DNA of 64,000 bases from CAVWUA01 sp963758025. GTDB lineage: Bacteria > Planctomycetota > Planctomycetia > Isosphaerales > Isosphaeraceae. Below the pieces are notes generated by a model. The model searched no databases. It saw only the letters and a list, made by a program, of their open reading frames with translations, and was not told where the DNA came from. The stretch's first letter is position 1. Each line of letters starts with the position of its first letter. The stretch covers positions 1 through 64,000 of the forward strand of contig CAVWUA010000008.1 in NCBI GenBank assembly GCA_963758025.1, given 5' to 3'. The translations under genes and the position numbers were made by a program. Below are positions 17,279 through 26,451 of the stretch, piece by piece.

Positions 17279-17665
17279 CCGGCCTCCGGGGTGGGGAAAG
17301 GTCGTCGTGTCCGTGGGCGTCGGCGGGTAGCCGGTCACCGCCATCCGGGCCACAATACCCCGGCCCCGGAGCCGGGGGCAACGAACTCTCCGAGCCCCCT
17401 CGGGCCGTGCGGCGGTGGGGATATGAGTGGCCCCGGGACCTACCAGGAGTGGTTGCGAGGAGGCGATCCGGGGCCGTCCGGGGGTCGTACTCGACCAACC
17501 TGGAATTGAACCCGTGTCGTGCGACGATTCGGGAGGGCGGAAATGTCTAGTTTCAGAAGCGATTCTGTCTAGTTTCGTCTGGAATTCCCATAAGCGCCCA
17601 TCGTTTTATTGGTCGTAATTCATTAAATTAAAAGGTGATACGATCGTGGTCTTTGATGGGATGCT

Positions 17666-17686
17666 GACTCCCCGCCGCCTCCACTA
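17666..17686 (+). other. tRNA/tmRNA 3'-end-like sequence, possible attachment site
   Basis: GACTCCCCGCCGCCTCCAC followed by TA resembles the T-loop-to-acceptor 3' end of a tRNA-Ser or tmRNA gene (such genes end ..CTCCACCA). The preceding bases do not form the rest of a tRNA: the expected GGTTC of the T-loop is absent. Integrative elements commonly duplicate exactly this 3' segment, so it may be the att half left by integration. It lies at the right edge of the primase module and directly before a terminator. Confidence 0.4.
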
Positions 17687-17688
17687 TC

Positions 17689-17726
17689 AGGCCCCTTGCG
17701 AGAGATCGCAAGGGGCCTTTCCTTTT
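17689..17726 (+). terminator. Strong intrinsic terminator
   Basis: A perfect 13-bp stem, AGGCCCCTTGCGA against TCGCAAGGGGCCT, closes a GAGA tetraloop (17702-17705) and is followed by TTCCTTTT. No complete gene precedes it on the plus strand. It would suit the terminator of a tRNA/tmRNA gene whose body has been displaced. Confidence 0.85.
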
Positions 17727-18295
17727 GTACGTGAGTCATCGCCTCCTCGCGATTACCCTCCCGATAGGGCTTTCGCCGGTCTGATGGATCAGGTCGCGAG
17801 CGATTCAGAGTCGTCAAGGATGCCTCCCGCGAGAACCACCATCAGGAGTGAGCTATCAGCCCCATCATCCGCGACGCTTCGTACGGTTCCAGCCAGGCAC
17901 TCAGTGTTGGAATCGGGAGGTTTGAGCAGGCCGTGCCGGGCTATGCGATGGGGAGAGTGGCCGACATCGATCTTGAGAATCCGTGTGCCTCGTTACACAG
18001 AGAGATTTCGGAACGCATGCTGATGGGGCTTTCCGCACCAGAGCAATCCCGACGCCCAGAGAATAGCAAATTTTTTAATATTTATATTAAATAAAATATG
18101 GCATGGACTTGGCTCGCCGCCGGTAATGTGCGATCCTACGGACGGTCCAGCGGCCGGGAGCCGGGGGTTAACTCATTTTGATGGTCCGTCTCCACTGCCG
18201 ATGACTGTCATGCGGTGCTCCCTTCGGCACGGATTCGCGGACGGCACGCGATTCGGTCGGGAATCCAATGACGCGGTGGAAAAGGGTACGGTTTT

Positions 18296-19339
18296 ATGAA
18301 TTATCCGCTCCGAGGCGCTTTGATCGGCTGCGGCTTCGTGGCGCAACATCACCTGGCTGGCTGGCGGCACGTCCCCGGCGCGGACTTGGTGGCCGTCTGC
18401 GACCTTCGCCCCGAACGGCTTCGCTGGGCCCGCTCGATTGTGCCGGAGGCCTCCGCTTACGAGGATGCGGAGGCCCTCTTCCGCAAGCAATCGCTTGACT
18501 TTGTCGAAATCTGCACACGACCTGGTCCGCACCGCGCCTTGACCGAACTGGCGACGCGGCACGGGGTTCACGTACTTTGCCAGAAACCGGTAACGGAGAC
18601 TCGCGAGGACCTGCTGGCGATGATCGCCGCGTGCAACGCGGCAGGCGTTCGCCTGATGGTTCACGAAAACTGGCGGTTCCGCCCGTGGTATCGGGCCTTA
18701 CGTACCGAGATCGAAAGCGGCGCGGTCGGCCAGCCGATCCGCTTGCGGATCAGCCACAGGGAAACGCGTGCCTTGCGTCCCGACGGCTTCGCCGATCAGC
18801 CGTACTTCGCCGAGATGCCCCGTTTGATCCTGCTGGAAATGGGGCCTCACCTGATCGACACGGCACGCTACCTGCTTGGCGAGATCGCTACCGTCTCCGC
18901 CACGCTCGGCCACTTTGGCGAGGGGCATCCGGGCGAGGACGTGGCGACGCTGTCTTTGCGGTTCGACTCCGGAGCCCTCGGTCTGCTCGACCTCTCCTGG
19001 TGCGCACTGGCCGACTGGGCGCGCCCGGCCTGGGCCTTGAACGAGAGCGCCGTCGAGGGGACTGTTGCCACCCTTCGCCTGGCACTCGATGGATCACTGG
19101 AACGGATCAGCCTGGACGGCAAGGTCACGCGGCGGGCGGTCCCCTTGCCGCATGAGGAACATATCTACCTGGACGGCTACATCGCCACCCAGTCGCATTT
19201 CGTCGAAGGGCTGCTCCACGACGCCCCCTTCGAGACCAGCGGCGAAGAAACACTGCGGACGATGGATGTGCTCTGGAACGCCTACCGCTCAGCCGACGAG
19301 GGACGTACAATCCGACTTAAGGCTCAACCCGCTCCCTGA
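18296..19339 (+). CDS. Gfo/Idh/MocA family oxidoreductase
   Basis: A 347-residue protein. The Rossmann nucleotide motif GALIGCGFVAQHHLAGW is followed by ADLVAVCDLRPERL. The catalytic-Lys segment reads VLCQKPVTETRED (family EKP, here QKP). The substrate-binding half contains VHENWRFRPWYRAL and EMGPHLIDTARYLLG with the conserved His. The C-terminus YIATQSHFVEGLLHDAPFET is typical. It uses NAD(P) to oxidise or reduce a sugar or inositol-type substrate; the identity is unknown. It is preceded by an AT-rich region and is convergent with rsmD. Confidence 0.88.
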   Translation: MNYPLRGALIGCGFVAQHHLAGWRHVPGADLVAVCDLRPERLRWARSIVPEASAYEDAEALFRKQSLDFVEICTRPGPHRALTELATRHGVHVLCQKPVTETREDLLAMIAACNAAGVRLMVHENWRFRPWYRALRTEIESGAVGQPIRLRISHRETRALRPDGFADQPYFAEMPRLILLEMGPHLIDTARYLLGEIATVSATLGHFGEGHPGEDVATLSLRFDSGALGLLDLSWCALADWARPAWALNESAVEGTVATLRLALDGSLERISLDGKVTRRAVPLPHEEHIYLDGYIATQSHFVEGLLHDAPFETSGEETLRTMDVLWNAYRSADEGRTIRLKAQPAP

Positions 19340-19410
19340 CCTGACCGATTTTCGGCCAAAACCCGAGATTCCATGACGTACTCAATGCAGAAGAAAATTA
19401 CGCAATTATC

Positions 19411-19986
19411 TTATAACTCATAGAATATGAGAAGGGTGTTTCCGTAACGTTTCTGCCTCGTCTCTTGAAGATTGCCGAGATCAAGGCGCTCATACTCCTT
19501 CGGATCGATCTGGACAATCACCAGCCCCCCCTCATTCTCCTCGCCCGGTTCCCCGGACACTGGACGCAGGAGTTCCGGGCGCTCGTCGATCAGGAGCAAG
19601 GCATCCGCCCAGAGGCGCTTGTACTGCGGAGGGGCGACATAGATCAGGTCGAAGACGGTATTCGTCCCCTTCAAGTAGACGAGTGCATCCGTCTGTCGCA
19701 CCTCCGCCTGGTCGGAAAGTCCGGTCTGGGACAGGTTCTTCTTAATCGTGGCAACGGCGGCCTGACGGAGTTCGGTCAAGGTGCAAGAGGCGGCCCCCTG
19801 GCTCAGTGCCTCAATGCCCACGCTCCCGCTGCCCGCGAACAGGTCGAGGACGACCATGCCCGGAAGCCGGGGGCGAAGGATATCAAAGAGAGACGTCTTG
19901 ACGCGATCGAGGATCGGACGCGTGCCTTCACCGGGCACGGTGAGCAGCTTCATTCCTCGTGCCGATCCCCCGACCACGCGCATCAT
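19411..19986 (-). CDS. rsmD: 16S rRNA (guanine-N2)-methyltransferase RsmD-like
   Basis: A 191-residue protein. MRVVGGSARGMKLLTVPGEG and TRPILDRVKTSLFDIL are the diagnostic N-terminal RsmD motifs. SAM motif I reads VVLDLFAGSGSVGIEALSQG. The catalytic loop, usually (D/N)PPY, reads YVAPPQYKRLW here, so the Asp/Asn is replaced by Ala. The start at 19986 overlaps the stop of the upstream membrane gene by 4 bases (ATGA), implying translational coupling. RsmD methylates G966 of 16S rRNA during 30S assembly. Whether the altered motif still supports this is not known. Confidence 0.85.
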   Translation of the reverse strand: MMRVVGGSARGMKLLTVPGEGTRPILDRVKTSLFDILRPRLPGMVVLDLFAGSGSVGIEALSQGAASCTLTELRQAAVATIKKNLSQTGLSDQAEVRQTDALVYLKGTNTVFDLIYVAPPQYKRLWADALLLIDERPELLRPVSGEPGEENEGGLVIVQIDPKEYERLDLGNLQETRQKRYGNTLLIFYEL

Positions 19987-21008
19987 TGAACCTCGGGACG
20001 TGATGGTGTCGTGGAGTTCGTGTCCCCACGTGGAACGAAGCAGACCGGGGTGTATGCCATCAGGCCCGCCGCGAAGGTGAACGCGCCAATGACCGCCGGG
20101 GCCAGATGCATGAAGTTGAGATAACCGATGACCGGATGCACTCCGATGGCGGTCGCGAAGCCGATCGTGCCGGACAGACCGAGCACCTGCCAGAGGCTCC
20201 TGGAGGGCCTCCCGCACCAGACGCAGAAGAACATCGCGATCCCATAACAGCCCACCGCGCCGCCGAACCCGGCGCGGTCGTGGGCGATGAGCGGGATCAG
20301 CCTCGGGTTGAGGGCGTCGAACTCCTCAACCCCGAGCCGGAGATACCCCAGGTCTTGCGGGACGAAGACGCTGGTCATGCCGACCAGCAGGATCGTCGCC
20401 CCCGCCCCCATCATCCCCAGGGCGGTCCCCAGCAGGCTCAACCGGCCCAGGCCCACGGTGGAGAACCAGGGCCCCCGGACCGAGGGAATCAACAGCGAGC
20501 GGAAACTCCTCGGCTCAGGGAGCGTGCGATAGGACAGGACCAGCCCGACGATGAAGAGCGGGAGCAGCCCCAGGGTGGCGACTCCGTGCCACGTGTCGAG
20601 ATAACCGTAGCCAAGGTACGCGAAGAAGCTGCCGAAGCCCTCGATCCCGGTCAGAAGGAGCAGCCACCAGGCCCAGGGCTCGCGCCGCTTCAAGGGGAAC
20701 TCCACGATCCACAGATAGATCAGGCCGATGGCGACGAGGGCCCCGCCGAAGGAAACGCGGTCGTGGATCATGAAATGGACGACCCGACCGCCGTAATAGG
20801 CATGAAGCTCCGCCGCGGTCATGCCCAGGAACTGTTCATCGTGCGGCAAGAAATGACCGGTCGTGGCGAGGAAGAACGCGAACAGTCCCGAGAGCGCGAG
20901 GAGCAGGCTCACGAACGAGAGCAACGGCCGACCATCGCCGACGAGCGCGGGGACGAACCCGCGATCGTCGGGAAGGCTCGGGATCGGATCGGGGACGTGC
21001 CGGTCCAT
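19983..21008 (-). CDS. Multi-pass membrane protein with internal duplication
   Basis: A 341-residue protein with about nine membrane helices. The two halves share a pattern. FLPHDEQFLGM followed by FMIHDRVSFGGALVAIGL recurs as FVPQDLGYLRLG followed by LIAHDRAGFGGAVGCYGI, so the HDR-x-x-FGGA motif occurs twice in corresponding loops. This suggests a fused tandem duplication of a four-helix unit. No known transporter signature was recognised. The start at 21008 (MDRHVPDPIPSLPDD) gives a short cytoplasmic lead before the first helix. It overlaps rsmD by 4 bases, so the two are probably co-translated. Confidence 0.65.
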   Translation of the reverse strand: MDRHVPDPIPSLPDDRGFVPALVGDGRPLLSFVSLLLALSGLFAFFLATTGHFLPHDEQFLGMTAAELHAYYGGRVVHFMIHDRVSFGGALVAIGLIYLWIVEFPLKRREPWAWWLLLLTGIEGFGSFFAYLGYGYLDTWHGVATLGLLPLFIVGLVLSYRTLPEPRSFRSLLIPSVRGPWFSTVGLGRLSLLGTALGMMGAGATILLVGMTSVFVPQDLGYLRLGVEEFDALNPRLIPLIAHDRAGFGGAVGCYGIAMFFCVWCGRPSRSLWQVLGLSGTIGFATAIGVHPVIGYLNFMHLAPAVIGAFTFAAGLMAYTPVCFVPRGDTNSTTPSRPEVQ

Positions 21009-21215
21009 GCGCCTGATTCTCCTCGGCGAACGAATGTCGTGAACAGGATCGATCCTATCCAAGTCGGGCGGGAATCCCAAGTCTCCTCCGTTCCGGGTCG
21101 CGCCCGGCAGGTTCTTGATCGGTTCCCCGGCGCTCGTACACTCGAAAGCTGGCCCGACGCGCGGCGGGATGATCCTGACCCGGCCATCCGGCGGACGACG
21201 GAGGAACGAATCGAC

Positions 21216-22484
21216 ATGTTGACGAGACGCCATTTCCTGCAAGGGGTCGGTGCCGGCCTGGTGGCGATGTCGCCCCGGACATGGGCCTGGGGCGACGACG
21301 AGGGCCGCAAGCGCCTGGCCGTGGTGACGACGGTCTGGAGGTACGGCTCGCACGCGTGGCACATGGCCGAGCGGTTCCTCGTCGGTTACCCGCGCCAGGG
21401 GGCCTGGCATCGCCCCGGGCTGGAGGTCGTCGCCGCCTATGTGGATCAGACGCCGGAGGGGGACCTGAGCCACCGCCGCGCCGAGGAGTTCGGCTTCCGG
21501 ATCTATCCGACGATCGCCGAGGCCCTGCGCTGCGGCGGGGATCGCCTGGCCGTCGATGCCGTGCTCATCATCGGCGAACACGGCGATTATCCGCTCAACG
21601 CCATCGGCCAGAAGCAATACCCGCGCTATCCGTTCTTCCGCCAGGTCGCGGACGTCTTCCGCGAGGATGGCCGCACAACCCCTGTCTTCAACGACAAGCA
21701 CCTGTCCTGGAAATGGGAATGGGCCAAGGAGATGGTCGAGACGTCGCACGCGATGGGCTTCCCGCTGCTGGCCGGCTCCTCCCTGCCGGTGACCTGGCGC
21801 ATGCCGTCGATCGACCTGCCCTACGGGGCGGAGGTCGAGGAGGTCCTGGGAATCGCGTTCGGCCACGTGGACATCTACGACTTCCACGCCCTGGAGATGA
21901 TCCAGTGCATGGCCGAGCGGCGACGCGGCGGCGAGACCGGCGTGGTGGCGATGCACGCCCTGCGCGGCGAATCCGTCTGGCAGGCGCTCGCGGCCGGTTC
22001 GTGGCGCGACGGCGGCTGGGACCCTCGCCTGTTCGAAGCCTGCCTGTCCCGCAGCCAGACCCTCGCCCAGCCGCCGACCTTCAGCCACCGCTACCCCACC
22101 CCCGCCCAGATGGCCGATTGGGTCAAGGAGCCGGTCGCCTACCGGTTCGAGTACGCCGACGGCCTGAAGGCCACGATGCTCTTGATGAACGGCCTGGTCG
22201 AGGATTTCACCTTCGCCGCGCGGCTGAAAGGGGAACGCGATCCCCTCTCGACCCTCTTCTACCTGCCGCCGAACCCCAACGTGGTGTACTCCGCCGCCTT
22301 GATGTCGAAGGCCGAGCAGATGTTCCTGACCGGCAAACCCGCCTACCCCGTGGAGCGCACGCTCCTGACCAGCGGCCTCGTCGCCGCCGGCCTGCAATCG
22401 CTCGCGGACGGACAACGCCTCGAAACACCCCACCTGGACGTCCACTACAAGGCCCCTCGCGAATCAACCTTCTGGCAATCCTGA
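21216..22484 (+). CDS. Tat-exported protein of unknown function
   Basis: A 422-residue protein with a twin-arginine leader (MLTRRHFLQGVGAGLVAMSP) ending near WAWG. The mature part starts KRLAVVTTVWRYGSHAWHMA, a Rossmann-like opening, and includes AVDAVLIIGEHGDYPLN, VFNDKHLSWKWEWAKEM, LLAGSSLPVTWRMP and EVLGIAFGHVDIYDFHALE. The character is close to exported oxidoreductase-like proteins frequent in planctomycetes, but no definite family or active site was recognised. GAGGA lies about 10 bases before the ATG. The DUF1501 gene follows after 174 bases on the same strand, so both may be exported together. Confidence 0.7.
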   Translation: MLTRRHFLQGVGAGLVAMSPRTWAWGDDEGRKRLAVVTTVWRYGSHAWHMAERFLVGYPRQGAWHRPGLEVVAAYVDQTPEGDLSHRRAEEFGFRIYPTIAEALRCGGDRLAVDAVLIIGEHGDYPLNAIGQKQYPRYPFFRQVADVFREDGRTTPVFNDKHLSWKWEWAKEMVETSHAMGFPLLAGSSLPVTWRMPSIDLPYGAEVEEVLGIAFGHVDIYDFHALEMIQCMAERRRGGETGVVAMHALRGESVWQALAAGSWRDGGWDPRLFEACLSRSQTLAQPPTFSHRYPTPAQMADWVKEPVAYRFEYADGLKATMLLMNGLVEDFTFAARLKGERDPLSTLFYLPPNPNVVYSAALMSKAEQMFLTGKPAYPVERTLLTSGLVAAGLQSLADGQRLETPHLDVHYKAPRESTFWQS

Positions 22485-22520
22485 ACGCGAGATCCAACCA
22501 ATCCCAATCGTTGCGGAGCG

Positions 22521-22539
22521 GGGACGTCCTGGACGTCCC
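22521..22539. promoter_or_regulatory. Perfect 9-bp inverted repeat before the DUF1501 gene
   Basis: GGGACGTCC and GGACGTCCC flank a single T. The dyad lies 120 bases before the DUF1501 start and 37 bases after the previous stop. It may be an operator or a hairpin between the two genes. No T-run follows. Confidence 0.4.
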
Positions 22540-22658
22540 TCCCCGGTTCGGGCTTGTGCGGAGCGGGCGTTTCAACAACAATTTAACCAAGTGGAAGCGA
22601 TCGCGCCGGCCTTGCGTCCCGCCCGAAACCGTTGACTCCTCCCGACCAGGTGAATTCC

Positions 22659-24074
22659 ATGCAACGACCGACGTCTCCGAATCACGGCGTGTCCTCGCGG
22701 CGCGAATTCTTGAGAGCCGGTCTGGCGGGAATGGCCTCGCTGTCCTTGCCAGGCCTGTGGCGGCTCCGCGCCTCGGCCGCGACATCGGACGTCCGCGAGC
22801 GCACGGCCGTGATCCTCGTCTGGCTCCGCGGGGGATGCAGCCATCTGGACACCTACGACCCGAAGCCAGACATCCCTTCGGAATACCGCGGCCCGTTCCA
22901 GACGATCGACACGAGGACCCCTGGCCTGCGGTTCTCCGAACTGCTGCCCCGCCAGGCCGGGATCTCGGACAAGTTCACCGTGCTCCGCTCGATGGCCCAC
23001 ACCGGCGGCGGGCACCCGGCGGGGTCCTTGCAATTGCTCTCCGGCGACCCGGACCCGAGGGACAAGCCGGAGCCGGTTCTCCCGGACGTCATGGCGGTGG
23101 CCCACTACCTGCGGTCGGGCCAGTCCCGCACGATCCCCAACTATGTCGGCGTGAACCCGATCGTCCGTTACGACAGCTTCACGATTGCCGGTCCCGCGTT
23201 TCTGGGCACGGCCTACGAGCCGTTCGCCGTGACGGGCGATCCGAGCGCTCCGGATTTCCGCGTGCCGAACATCGGCCTGTCCGACGCGGAGACGCAACGT
23301 CTGCAACGACGGATCGGGCTTCGCCAGTCGATGGACGACCTGCGCCGGAGCCTCGATCGTTCCGACGCGTTGCGCTCGATGGATGAGCTTCAGGCCCAGG
23401 CCGTCGATCTGCTGACCAGCCCCGAAGCCGCTCGGGCATTCGACCTCAACCGGGAAGATCCCCGCATCCGCGATCGCTACGGCCGCCACGCGTGGGGCCA
23501 GCAATGCCTGATGGCCCGCCGCCTGGTCGAGGCGGGCGTGGACCTCGTCACCACGACCTTCGACGGCCCACTCTGCGGACGCGTCGCGAACTGGGACGAT
23601 CACGCCGTCAACCATCACGTGTTCGAGGCCCTCCAGCACCGCGCTCCCTACTTCGATCAGGCGGTCTCGGCCTTGATCGAAGATATCTACGCGCGTGGTC
23701 TGGACCGGCGCGTGCTGGTGGTCGTGACGGGGGAATTCGGGCGCACGCCCCGCATCTCCCACGTGGCGAGCAGCGGCGGCGGGGTGGCGAGTGGACCGAC
23801 TGGGACCGTCCAACCCGGGCGTGATCACTGGCCGCGCGCCAATTCGATGATCTGGGCCGGCGGCGGGATTCAGACGGGTCAGGTGATCGGGGCGACCAAT
23901 CGACTCGGCGAGGACGTCAAGGAGCGCCGGGTCGGTCCCCACGACTTCCTGGCGACCATCTACCGGCACCTCGGCATTGATTACGAGGGCGTCACCATCC
24001 CCGATCGCGTCGGCCGGCCGATCCCGATCGTCTCCCACGGCCACGCCATCCCGGAGCTGACCGCGACCTCGTGA
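22659..24074 (+). CDS. DUF1501 domain-containing Tat-exported protein (sulfatase-like fold)
   Basis: A 471-residue protein from ATG 22659 with AGGTGA upstream; TTG 22632 is an alternative. The leader SSRREFLRAGLAGMASLSLP carries the twin arginines. The DUF1501 signature follows: AVILVWLRGGCSHLDTYDPK, LLPRQAGISDKFTVLRSMAH, GRHAWGQQCLMARRLVEAGV and VVVTGEFGRTPRI, with WPRANSMIWAGGGIQTGQVI near the end. DUF1501 proteins have an alkaline-phosphatase/sulfatase-like fold and are expanded in planctomycetes, usually beside DUF1553/DUF1549 proteins. No such partner is seen here. Periplasmic; substrate unknown. Confidence 0.92.
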   Translation: MQRPTSPNHGVSSRREFLRAGLAGMASLSLPGLWRLRASAATSDVRERTAVILVWLRGGCSHLDTYDPKPDIPSEYRGPFQTIDTRTPGLRFSELLPRQAGISDKFTVLRSMAHTGGGHPAGSLQLLSGDPDPRDKPEPVLPDVMAVAHYLRSGQSRTIPNYVGVNPIVRYDSFTIAGPAFLGTAYEPFAVTGDPSAPDFRVPNIGLSDAETQRLQRRIGLRQSMDDLRRSLDRSDALRSMDELQAQAVDLLTSPEAARAFDLNREDPRIRDRYGRHAWGQQCLMARRLVEAGVDLVTTTFDGPLCGRVANWDDHAVNHHVFEALQHRAPYFDQAVSALIEDIYARGLDRRVLVVVTGEFGRTPRISHVASSGGGVASGPTGTVQPGRDHWPRANSMIWAGGGIQTGQVIGATNRLGEDVKERRVGPHDFLATIYRHLGIDYEGVTIPDRVGRPIPIVSHGHAIPELTATS

Positions 24075-24093
24075 CCGGTTCGGCGATCCTCGA

Positions 24094-25613
24094 TCAGACC
24101 GCGCGCTCCGCCGGTTCCGGCGCGGTCGTTCGACGGCTGACCCACGTCAGTCCCTCCAACTGCTCGGCGGTGCGAGACGATTCGAGCAGGCTGATGACAT
24201 ATCCGACCGCCATCGTCGTCAAGCACCCGATCATGGCGAACCACAAGAACGATACTTTTGTCGCGAAACAGATCGGCAGCAGGACGCCGATCCCGGCGAT
24301 CCATCCCCATAGTGCCCCCGCGCCGTGGCCCGGGGAACGAGAATCCCAAGGAGAAACAGGCCCAGCAACGGCCCCCCGACCAGGCCGATCACGGAATTGC
24401 TGGCTTCGAGCAAGGTCCCCAGGTGCTGAACGAGAAACGCCAGCACGATGACCAGGGCGCCATAGGCGACGCTCAGACCGCGCGCCAGCCGCACTTGCGA
24501 AACCTCGGACACGACCGGCCGCCGCCAGAGCCGTTGATAGAAGTCGATCAAGGTCACCGAGGTCAGCGAATTAATCCCGGACGAGATGGTGGACATGCTC
24601 GCGGCGTAGATCGCGGCGATGAACAGGCCAGGGAAGCCCGGGGGCAGCTCGGTGACGACGAAGTATGGCAAGATCTGGTCCGCCTTGCGGATGTGCCTGG
24701 CGGCGAGCGGATCGCCGTGAACCTGATAATAGGCCGCCAGGATCACACCCGTCCCGAAGAAAACCGCCGTCACCGGCAGGACCAAGGCCAGCTTCAACCA
24801 GAGGCCCCGCTGCGCCTCCCGCAGGCTGCGGGCGGTCAGATACCGTTGCACCGAAACCTGGTCGGTCGCCATCTGCACGAGATGCATGAAAATCGCGCCG
24901 ATGAGCAAGCCCCAGAGCGTCAGGCGCACCGTGGGATCGAGGCTCAGACTCAGTTCCATGTTCTCGCTGGCGCGGGTCAGGTGGACCACCCGGCGGAACC
25001 CTCCCGGCACGCGGGCGATCGCCGTGAGCGCGATGATCAGTTGCCCGCCGAAGAGAACGATGAGCTGCATCACGTCGGTCCAGATCACCGCTTTCATGCC
25101 GCCGAGCGTTGTGTACAGGGTTGTCAGGATGCCCGTGCAGAGGATGGTGAACCACAGGGGCAAGCCGGTGACTTGCTCCAGCGCAAGGGCCGGGGCATAC
25201 GTCGCCAGGGCCAGCCAGACCAGCACCCGCACCACGAACGAGGTCGAGGCCACCGTCCTCACGGAAACGGAGAAACGCTCCTCCAGATATTGATAGGCCG
25301 TGAAAAACCGCGACTGGTAATAGAACGGCAGGATGATCAACGTCGTGATCGGCGTGGCGAAGAAGAACGCGAAATTCACCAGGTAGAACGCCGGCCCATT
25401 CGCGTACCCCTCGCTGGGAACCGCCAGAAAACTGATCCCCGAGAACAGCGACGCGAGAATCGTCATCGAGATCACGACGCTGCCCATGCTCCGCCGCGCC
25501 AGGAAGTAGTCGCTCAGGCTGTTCTGTCCGCGAATGAACGCCGACCCAATGGCCACGGTGGCGACGAGGTAGAGCACGAAGATCGTATAATCCAGCCAGT
25601 GAAAATAAGCCAT
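24094..25613 (-). CDS. Sodium:solute symporter family protein, frameshifted near C-terminus
   Basis: Starts MAYFHWLDYTIFVLYLVATV at 25613. The SSS signature is clear over about 12 helices: GSAFIRGQNSLSDYFLARRS, ILASLFSGISFLAVPSE, TTLYTTLGGMKAVIWTDVMQ and AAIYAASMSTISSGINSLTS. A base change near 24325 moves the last helices (GWIAGIGVLLPICFATKVSF, GCLTTMAVGYVISLLE) into another frame that ends at 24094. It imports an organic solute, often a sugar, sugar acid or sialic acid, with sodium. It is last in a tight minus-strand run of catabolic genes and is the probable uptake component. Confidence 0.85.
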
Positions 25614-25673
25614 GAATGATAACAACCTTGAGAAGACGGAATGGGCCTTGCCAACGATCCGGCGTCCCGACCG

Positions 25674-26436
25674 CTAGGGGAGCGCCGCGCGGAGCAAGAA
25701 GCCGCCGTCCACACGGAGCGACGTACCGGTGATGTAGTCGGCGTCGTCGGATGCGAGGAAGATGGCCGCCCGGCCGATGTCCCGCGGCGTCCCGAGCCGT
25801 CCCCAGGGCAAGGTTGGTGCGGCGTGCTGGATCGCGTCGCGGCCGAACGTTTCCTCCTCTCCCGGCGTGTCGATCCAACCCGGCTCGATGACGTTGACGT
25901 TGATTCGGTAGCGCGCCAATTCGGCGGCGATGGTGAAGGCCATCTGGTTCAGCCCCGCCTTCGCGGCGTTGTAGGCAACACTCCGGGCATACGGCACCTG
26001 GGCGTGAACGCTGGAGATGAATACGATTTTCCCACCCGCGTTGCGTTCCACCATGTGATTGGCGACGAGTTGACTCATGTAAAATCCGCCCGTCAGGGTG
26101 CCCTGAAGGACCCGGTGGAACGTCTCGGGCGGATAGTCGAGAAAATCCCCCCGGCGCGAATAGGCGGGGTTGCTGACCAGGATGTCGATTCCGCCGAATA
26201 TTTCGATGGCCCGCGTCACGATCCGCGCAGGACGTCTGCTCAAAAGCGTCTCCCTCGGCCACCTCCGCGCGACGCCCCAGGGCCTGGATTTCCGCCGCGA
26301 CGGCCTCGACCTCAGGGGTGCGTTCCCGGTCGTTGAGGACCACGTCCGCTCCGGCGCGGGCCAGTTCGAGCGCACAGCCCCGGCCGATACCTCGGGCCGC
26401 CCCGGTGACTAAGGCTCGTTTGCCGATCAATCGCAT
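25674..26436 (-). CDS. Short-chain dehydrogenase/reductase, frameshifted
   Basis: The start at 26436 (MRLIGKRALVTGAARGIGRG) has GGAGGG upstream. The glycine-rich GAARGIG, the active-site YNAAK in RSVAYNAAKAGLNQMAFTIA and the C-terminal YITGTSLRVDGG are all classical-SDR features. One frame change near 26232 separates the first 65 residues from the rest. NAD(P)-dependent oxidation or reduction of an alcohol/ketone, probably a sugar derivative given the neighbours. 15 bases from the next upstream SDR and 60 from the symporter gene. Confidence 0.82.
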
Positions 26437-26451
26437 CGTTCCCTCCAGCAC

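Larger units (their letters stand above)
17279..18295. other. Long non-coding region, AT-rich in part
   Basis: About 1 kb without a credible gene. It contains two GTCTAGTTTC copies near 17544 and 17566, a tRNA/tmRNA-3'-like sequence at 17666-17686, a strong terminator at 17689-17726, and an all-A/T run of 32 bases at 18068-18099 with an 8-bp dyad (TTTAATAT/ATATTAAA). The low GC contrasts with the rest of the window and fits the edge of an inserted element plus the promoter of the following oxidoreductase gene. Confidence 0.5.

Noticed and set aside
17495..17545. Possible minus-strand tRNA (GGGTTCAATTCC-like sequence)
   Set aside because: Only three of five T-stem pairs form and no acceptor, D or anticodon arms could be found.
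24258..25619. 453-codon plus-strand open frame
   Set aside because: Antisense shadow of the sodium/solute symporter gene; the product is Arg/Gln/Asp-rich with no domain.
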